From: CAZYYO01 sp964650965
Lineage (GTDB): Bacteria; Bacillota; Clostridia; Lachnospirales; Lachnospiraceae
Length of the DNA: 37,253 nt
Reading direction: 5' to 3'
Assembly (NCBI GenBank): GCA_964650965.1
Contig: CAZYYO010000017.1
Span: forward strand, 1-37,253
Shown: positions 33,207 to 37,253 of the stretch, piece by piece
How the letters are laid out: every line of letters begins with the position of its first letter
How positions within the stretch are numbered: position 1 is the stretch's first letter
Notes under the pieces: generated by a model
What the model was told of the DNA's origin: nothing
What the model saw: only the letters and a program-made list of their open reading frames with translations
The model's database searches: none
Made by a program: the position numbers and the translations under genes

Positions 33207-34904
33207 CTATTCTACAGAAGCCACGTAATAATATACCGGCTGACCTCCATTTTGTAACTCAACCTCTAATTCAGGGAATTGCTCTTCTACCTTGTGAGAC
33301 AGTATCTGGGCATCCTCTTCCTTAATATCTGTGCCATAATAGATGCTTACAATGGCAGAGTCCTCATCTACCATCTGAGACAGCATATCCAGGAATACCT
33401 GATCCATATCGGTGCTTACAGCAAGAATACCTGCATCACCAATTCCCATGTAATCTCCCTGCTTGATTTCCTTATCATCAATTACCGTGTCTCTTACTGC
33501 ATAGGTAACCTGTCCTGTTTTTACATTTAAGATTTCTTCATTCATTCGCTCTTCATTCTCAGTAGCGGAATACTCTGGAATAAAGTTAATCAAAGCGGTA
33601 ATTCCCTGAGGAACTGTTTTGGTTGGAAGCACAATCACTTCCTTATCTTCCGTAAGGCTAGCTGCCTGATTTGCTGCCAGTATAATATTCTTATTATTTG
33701 GAAGAACAAAGACTGTCTTGGCATTCACCTGCTCCACAGCAGATAATACATCCTCTGTGCTGGGGTTCATAGTCTGACCGCCTTCAATAATATAGTCACA
33801 GCCCAAATCCCGGAAAATCTGATTCATGCCTTCTCCAATGGATACTGCCACAAAACCCATTTCCTTAGCAGGTGCCTTTTCCTCCTGCACAGGTTCTGCC
33901 TCAGCTGCTGTCACTGGGGTTTCTGCCGCCTGCTGTGCTGCCAGCTTCTGGGCATCCTTAATCAAACGTTCCTGGTGCTCTTCTCTCATATTGTCAATCT
34001 TAATCTTGCTAAGAGAGCCATGAGTAAGTGCTGTCTGAATTGCCAGGCCTGGGTCATTGGTATGTACATGAGTCTTTACAATCTCCTCATCTGCAACCAC
34101 AACAATAGAATCACCAATAGATTCTAAGAATGCCTTATATTCCTGTTCCTTCTTCTCTGTCATTGGATGATTTAATACAATGATAAACTCGGTACAGTAA
34201 CCGAACTTAATGTCCTGCTCTGCTTCCGGTGATATTTTCATCACACCGCTGCCAGTGCCGGCACCTTCAATGGTATAATCAATTTCTTTTCCCAGGAAGG
34301 AATCATATCCACCCTTTAACACTTCTAATAAGCCCTGTCCGCCGGAATCAACAACACCAGCCTGCTTTAATACAGGAAGCATATCCGGGGTCTTGCTAAG
34401 CATACGGTCTGCTTCTTTAATAATTTCATCCATGTAGTATACCAGATCATCTGTGGTATCTACTAATTCCAATGCTTTATCTGCTGCGCCTCTGGCCACT
34501 GTTAGAATCGTGCCTTCTTTAGGCTTCATAACAGCTTTATAAGCTGTTTCTACACTTCGCTGCATTGCCTGACATAAGATATCTACATCAATCTCATCAT
34601 ATTCTCCAATGACCTTGGTGAATCCACGAAACAGCTGAGATAAGATAACACCAGAGTTTCCTCTTGCTCCTCTTAAGGAACCGGAAGAAATAGCTTTGGC
34701 AAGTACTGCCATATCCGGGTTCTCTAATGCACTTACTTCTTTTGCTGCAGACATAATTGTCATTGTCATATTTGTTCCTGTATCTCCATCTGGTACAGGA
34801 AATACATTCAGCTCATTGATCCATTCCTTTTTTGACTCTAAATTTTTAGCTCCTGCTAAAAACATTTTAGCAAACTGGGACGCATTTATTGTATTGATAA
34901 CCAC
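33207..34904 (-). CDS. fakA: DAK2-domain fatty acid kinase catalytic subunit (FakA/YloV)
   Basis: 565 aa from a GTG at 34904 (MVINTINASQF). AAGGAGG is 8 nt upstream. A TTG start at 34925 would place that site inside the coding sequence and is less likely. The DAK2 ATP-binding domain (1-200) has NVFPVPDGDTGTNM near 33-46 with metal-binding aspartates, plus GSLRGARGNSGVILSQL near 76-92. A glutamate/alanine-rich linker (about 315-345) leads to the C-terminal DegV-associated domains. FakA phosphorylates fatty acids bound to FakB for phospholipid synthesis; no FakB/DegV gene is in the window. Confidence 0.92.
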   Translation of the reverse strand: MVINTINASQFAKMFLAGAKNLESKKEWINELNVFPVPDGDTGTNMTMTIMSAAKEVSALENPDMAVLAKAISSGSLRGARGNSGVILSQLFRGFTKVIGEYDEIDVDILCQAMQRSVETAYKAVMKPKEGTILTVARGAADKALELVDTTDDLVYYMDEIIKEADRMLSKTPDMLPVLKQAGVVDSGGQGLLEVLKGGYDSFLGKEIDYTIEGAGTGSGVMKISPEAEQDIKFGYCTEFIIVLNHPMTEKKEQEYKAFLESIGDSIVVVADEEIVKTHVHTNDPGLAIQTALTHGSLSKIKIDNMREEHQERLIKDAQKLAAQQAAETPVTAAEAEPVQEEKAPAKEMGFVAVSIGEGMNQIFRDLGCDYIIEGGQTMNPSTEDVLSAVEQVNAKTVFVLPNNKNIILAANQAASLTEDKEVIVLPTKTVPQGITALINFIPEYSATENEERMNEEILNVKTGQVTYAVRDTVIDDKEIKQGDYMGIGDAGILAVSTDMDQVFLDMLSQMVDEDSAIVSIYYGTDIKEEDAQILSHKVEEQFPELEVELQNGGQPVYYYVASVE

Positions 34905-34917
34905 CTGTGTATCCTCC

Positions 34918-35277
34918 TTAGTCAATAACCCTTACGCCTTCAACGTAAATGTTCATATTTTCCACCGTCATGCCAGTAAATTCTTCTACCTTATACTTTA
35001 CTGTCTCCATTAAATTATCCGCTACGGTTTCGATTCCAACACCATAAGAAACAATTACGTGAAAGTCAAGTGTAATTCCATTATTTTCATCTACGGTAAC
35101 ATTTATTCCATGATTTAAATAATCTCTCTTTAAAAGTTTTACCAGGCCATCCTTCATATTAACTGCAGCCATGCCAACGATTCCAAAGCACTCTACAGCC
35201 ACTGAACCAGCATAGGTTGCAATTACGTCTGTATCAATCATTACTTTACCAAAATCGGTTTCCATTTGTCCTTGCAT
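34918..35277 (-). CDS. yloU: Asp23/Gls24 family envelope stress protein (YloU)
   Basis: 119 aa, one Asp23/Gls24 domain. It shows VIATYAGSVAVECFGIVGMA (about 13-32) and VSYGVGIETVADNL near 75-88. YloU is the regular partner of FakA/YloV; the domain occurs in envelope-stress proteins, with no defined reaction. GGAGG is 6 nt before the ATG at 35277. It is the first gene of the yloU-fakA-recG unit and is divergent from rpmB. Confidence 0.93.
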   Translation of the reverse strand: MQGQMETDFGKVMIDTDVIATYAGSVAVECFGIVGMAAVNMKDGLVKLLKRDYLNHGINVTVDENNGITLDFHVIVSYGVGIETVADNLMETVKYKVEEFTGMTVENMNIYVEGVRVID

Positions 35278-35329
35278 AATTTACCTCCATTGTTCGTCCT
35301 ATCTGACCTAAGACCATAATATGATAATT

Positions 35330-35357
35330 ATTATAAACGATTTTCATAAAAATACAA
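35330..35357 (-). promoter_or_regulatory. Sigma-A promoter of yloU-fakA-recG
   Basis: On the minus strand TTGTAT (35352-35357), a 16-nt spacer and TATAAT (35330-35335). The -10 is perfect and the -35 matches 4 of 6. The leader is about 45 nt. Confidence 0.6.
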
Positions 35358-35396
35358 CGTACATTTTCATATTACTAAAAAAAATCCAAAAACCGC

Positions 35397-35425
35397 TTGC
35401 AATTTTTATGTCCATCTGATAATAT
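35397..35425 (+). promoter_or_regulatory. Putative promoter of rpmB
   Basis: TTGCAA (35397-35402), a 17-nt spacer and TAATAT (35420-35425); an overlapping GATAAT (35418-35423) is an alternative -10. The start would be near 35432. The ribosome-binding site AAGGAGG is at 35468-35474. The leader is short, with no obvious extra structure. Confidence 0.45.
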
Positions 35426-35483
35426 ATGTGTGTTGCGATTTGCAGAAGGTAAATCGAGTAAATTCCAAGGAGGTGCAAGGTTA

Positions 35484-35669
35484 ATGGCAAAATGTGCAGT
35501 TTGTGGAAAAGGCGCTCATTTCGGTAATAATGTGAGCCATTCTCATAGAAGATCAAACAGAATGTGGAAATCAAACGTTAAATCTGTTAAATGTAATGTA
35601 AACGGAACTCCTAAGAAGATGTATGTATGTACTTCATGTTTACGTTCTGGCAAAGTTGAAAGAGCTTAG
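35484..35669 (+). CDS. rpmB: 50S ribosomal protein L28
   Basis: 61 aa, reading MAKCAVCGKGAHFGN with the SHSHRRSNRMWK block after it (about 18-29) and YVCTSCLRSGKV near 47-58. Both CxxC pairs (Cys4/Cys7 and Cys49/Cys52) are present, so this is the zinc-binding form of L28. AAGGAGG precedes the ATG. The upstream open stretch back to 35397 is not coding. It is monocistronic with a strong terminator, divergent from yloU, as in Bacillus. Confidence 0.97.
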   Translation: MAKCAVCGKGAHFGNNVSHSHRRSNRMWKSNVKSVKCNVNGTPKKMYVCTSCLRSGKVERA

Positions 35670-35695
35670 TTAGATTTTTTTCGAGAATAAACATC

Positions 35696-35727
35696 AAAGA
35701 ACTGTGGGTATCACAGTTCTTTTTTTG
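35696..35727 (+). terminator. Rho-independent terminator of rpmB
   Basis: GAACTGTG (35699-35706) pairs with CACAGTTC (35712-35719) around a 5-nt loop. Three flanking AAA/TTT pairs extend the stem. A run of eight T follows (35720-35727). Confidence 0.92.
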
Positions 35728-35768
35728 TGCTTATATATCTCATGTATTTATATTTTACATGACTTATT

Positions 35769-35909
35769 CTACTCACAGCAAAACAGATAGTATCCTAATA
35801 ATAACAGAACACATATCATTAGAAATCCAAGAAAATCATTGGATAAAATCAGCATAATGGTCATTCCAATGGCAACAAAAAATAATGCAAAGCCCACAAC
35901 TCTTCTCAT
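35769..35909 (-). CDS. Small hydrophobic membrane protein, 46 aa
   Basis: The frame reads MRRVVGFALFFVAIGMTIML, then ILSNDFLGFLMICVLLLLGY, then YLFCCE. Two membrane spans are likely (about 4-22 and 27-43), separated by a short SND turn; two Arg at the start favour a cytoplasmic N-terminus. AGGAG lies 6 nt before the ATG at 35909, which selects this frame over an overlapping ATG at 35913. It stands alone between the rpmB terminator and the gerW terminator. No function is assigned. Its proximity to gerW might suggest a spore role, but that is speculative. Confidence 0.7.
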   Translation of the reverse strand: MRRVVGFALFFVAIGMTIMLILSNDFLGFLMICVLLLLGYYLFCCE

Positions 35910-35953
35910 CCATCGCTCCTAGATGCTTCTCATCTATTCTCTTACATCACATA

Positions 35954-35991
35954 TAAAAATGATGCATATATTAATATAATATATGCATCAT
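35954..35991 (-). terminator. AT-rich Rho-independent terminator after gerW
   Basis: ATGATGCATATAT (35959-35971) is the perfect 13-bp inverted complement of ATATATGCATCAT (35979-35991) with a 7-nt loop. On the minus strand a run of five T follows the hairpin. It lies 33 nt after the gerW stop. The low GC of the stem makes it less typical. Confidence 0.65.
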
Positions 35992-36024
35992 ACCAGAAAT
36001 CATTTCTTCTTATGCTATTATCCT

Positions 36025-36447
36025 TTAATCCTCTGGATTCACTGCATCCACAATGATGTCTTCCATCTCTTTGGCAGCTGCTGCTCTGGCATCGCTGTCC
36101 CCATCACTGGCTTTGTTCTTGGTGAACTTGTCTACAAAATCAGGCACCATATCTAAAATCTTCTCAATGCCGGAATTGGTTGACACACTAATCATTCTAG
36201 TAGAGCCATTATGAATAACAAGAACTGCACTGGGGGTCATCTTGCCGCCTAGGCCTCCCCCGCCGTTATTCTTCTTCTCCTGGGTAAATGCTCCGGCTGC
36301 TACACCGAAGGATACGTTTACCAATGGAAGAATAATCGTATCTCCAATGTGAATTGCCTCTCCCACAACGGTCTTGGTGCTTAAGAAGCTATCCATCCCC
36401 TTAAATAATGATTCTACTGTAGAATTAAATACATCATTTCCTGCCAT
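36025..36447 (-). CDS. gerW: GerW family sporulation protein (YtfJ)
   Basis: 140 aa. The YtfJ signature is present: GDTIILPLVNVSFGVAAGA near 35-53, a glycine-rich loop (GGGGLGGKMTPSAVLVI, about 62-78) and a C-terminal DKFTKNK tail. GerW is a spore protein needed for normal germination in Bacillus. It follows the DUF2953 gene by 39 nt, the conserved ytfI-ytfJ pair. Confidence 0.93.
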   Translation of the reverse strand: MAGNDVFNSTVESLFKGMDSFLSTKTVVGEAIHIGDTIILPLVNVSFGVAAGAFTQEKKNNGGGGLGGKMTPSAVLVIHNGSTRMISVSTNSGIEKILDMVPDFVDKFTKNKASDGDSDARAAAAKEMEDIIVDAVNPED

Positions 36448-36486
36448 TTTACTGCCTCCGTTTCCTTTTTATATCCATTTCTATTA

Positions 36487-37253
36487 TTATTTACCAAAAA
36501 GTGTTCTGCAATCCTTATTAAACAGAATCTTCACTGCTCCTATTATAATATGAATCACAAAGATTCGTCCAGTAAGAAGTGCTTCCCCCTTAATATAAGG
36601 GTCTTCACTGATAAAATCCGGTGTAATTCGTACCCGCTTGCCATACGCCATGGGACACATACTGATGATTCCTGTAGCCTGTCCTGTTAAGTCCGGCTCT
36701 CCTAAGGAGAAATCAATATCAGCCATATGAATGTTAGGCTTTACCCTTTTCAGCAACCACAGCATGGTCTGAATCATAAGATTGACTGCCCGCTGATTGC
36801 CTTCATCTCTAATGTTATTCAGAAATGTGGTAATTCTTTCCCCATGATTTCCTGGTTGACCTGATGACTTCTGTCGTCTTCGTTTCTTCTCTTTATCGGA
36901 CATGCCCTGATAATTCTGGGTGTGTTCATTTCCTGCAGAATTTTGTTTCCTGGTTTTATTCTGTGAGGATTGGCTGCCTTGTGTAGACGCATCATCTGCA
37001 TGCTGTGATACTCCTACAGCAGTTTCCTGTGAAGGAGTATCAACCATAGCTTTTGAAGCTTTCGTATCCGGACTCTTGGTGGTCTTTCCCTTTTTCTCTT
37101 TCTTAGGATACAATTGCCACAATCCATAGAAGGCGGTTGCCTTTATGATTACCTCATCCTCCTTCAGTTCACACAGAAACCGAAGGAAGCCTGATAGACC
37201 GCCAATACGAAATCTGGCTTCCAATTTACCATCTAAATAGCTTCCATAAGCCT
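36487..37253 (-). CDS. DUF2953 domain protein (YtfI-like), 5' end outside the window
   Basis: The frame is open to the right edge, reading AYGSYLDGKLEARFRIGGLS upstream of the first internal start, so the gene begins beyond 37253; the missing part should include a membrane segment. The visible 255 residues start with the beta-rich DUF2953 part, then a Lys/Gln/Ser/Asn-rich linker of about 80 residues that is probably disordered. The C-terminal conserved part follows (PNIHMADIDFSLGEPDLTGQ, then a hydrophobic segment near RIFVIHIIIGAVKILF). It pairs with gerW in spore formers. Function unknown. Confidence 0.85.
   Translation of the reverse strand, partial: AYGSYLDGKLEARFRIGGLSGFLRFLCELKEDEVIIKATAFYGLWQLYPKKEKKGKTTKSPDTKASKAMVDTPSQETAVGVSQHADDASTQGSQSSQNKTRKQNSAGNEHTQNYQGMSDKEKKRRRQKSSGQPGNHGERITTFLNNIRDEGNQRAVNLMIQTMLWLLKRVKPNIHMADIDFSLGEPDLTGQATGIISMCPMAYGKRVRITPDFISEDPYIKGEALLTGRIFVIHIIIGAVKILFNKDCRTLFGK

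Noticed and set aside
1..37253. Phage, insertion sequence, CRISPR, defence or biosynthetic island
   Set aside because: No transposase, integrase, repeat-spacer array, restriction or defence protein family was recognised. Gene content and order are those of a core Firmicutes chromosome.

Overview
The window is chromosomal DNA from a low-GC, spore-forming member of the Clostridia, most likely a Lachnospiraceae species. This rests on protein-level resemblance, on sporulation genes (an alpha/beta-type SASP, GerW/YtfJ and YlbJ), on Prp-processed L27, on a HisZ-dependent short HisG, and on RecU, RemA, RqcH and FakA/YloV. I see no rRNA, tRNA, CRISPR array, transposase or phage gene. Nearly all of it is core genome.

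Layout. (1) 1-177: non-coding, with a nested inverted-repeat element and a short tandem repeat. (2) 178-8355, minus strand: a ribosome-assembly and RNA-metabolism block. In transcription order it holds a B12-binding-type radical SAM protein, its DUF2344 partner, RNase E/G, L21, Prp, L27, Obg, YhbY, a NadD-YqeK fusion and RsfS. (3) 8395-13469, minus strand: a partial histidine operon, hisZ-hisG-hisD-hisB-hisIE, with a perfect-consensus promoter at 13536-13564. hisC, hisH, hisA and hisF are absent. (4) 13578-18421, minus strand: RecU, an RluA-type pseudouridine synthase, a YgiQ-type radical SAM protein, a HAD phosphatase and an RsuA/RluB-type pseudouridine synthase. (5) 18459-19382, plus strand: YlbJ, whose end overlaps the end of a convergent coiled-coil gene. 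(6) 19369-25473, minus strand: a housekeeping operon yicC-remA-gmk-rpoZ-rimO-pgsA-pncC-rsmD-coaD-coiled-coil gene. (7) 25630-27685, plus strand: RqcH and a SASP. (8) 27790-31140: a solute-binding lipoprotein with a divergent AraC-type regulator and no permeases. (9) 31143-35277, minus strand: recG, fakA/yloV and yloU, divergent from rpmB (plus). (10) 35769-37253, minus strand: an unlisted 46-residue membrane protein, gerW, and a DUF2953 gene cut by the window edge.

Main points. The L21 gene (rplU) has an in-frame TAA at codon 65 of 102, followed by 37 codons that still read as a normal L21 C-terminus. It is a recent nonsense mutation, an assembly error, or a recoding case. The HisIE protein carries an N-terminal HisF-like barrel in which both catalytic aspartates appear to be replaced (Tyr11 and Gln128), so it looks like a pseudoenzyme fused to two active histidine-pathway domains. 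I found no clearly new multi-gene system. These two, the 5-90 structured element and the L21 and Obg leader structures are the best leads.
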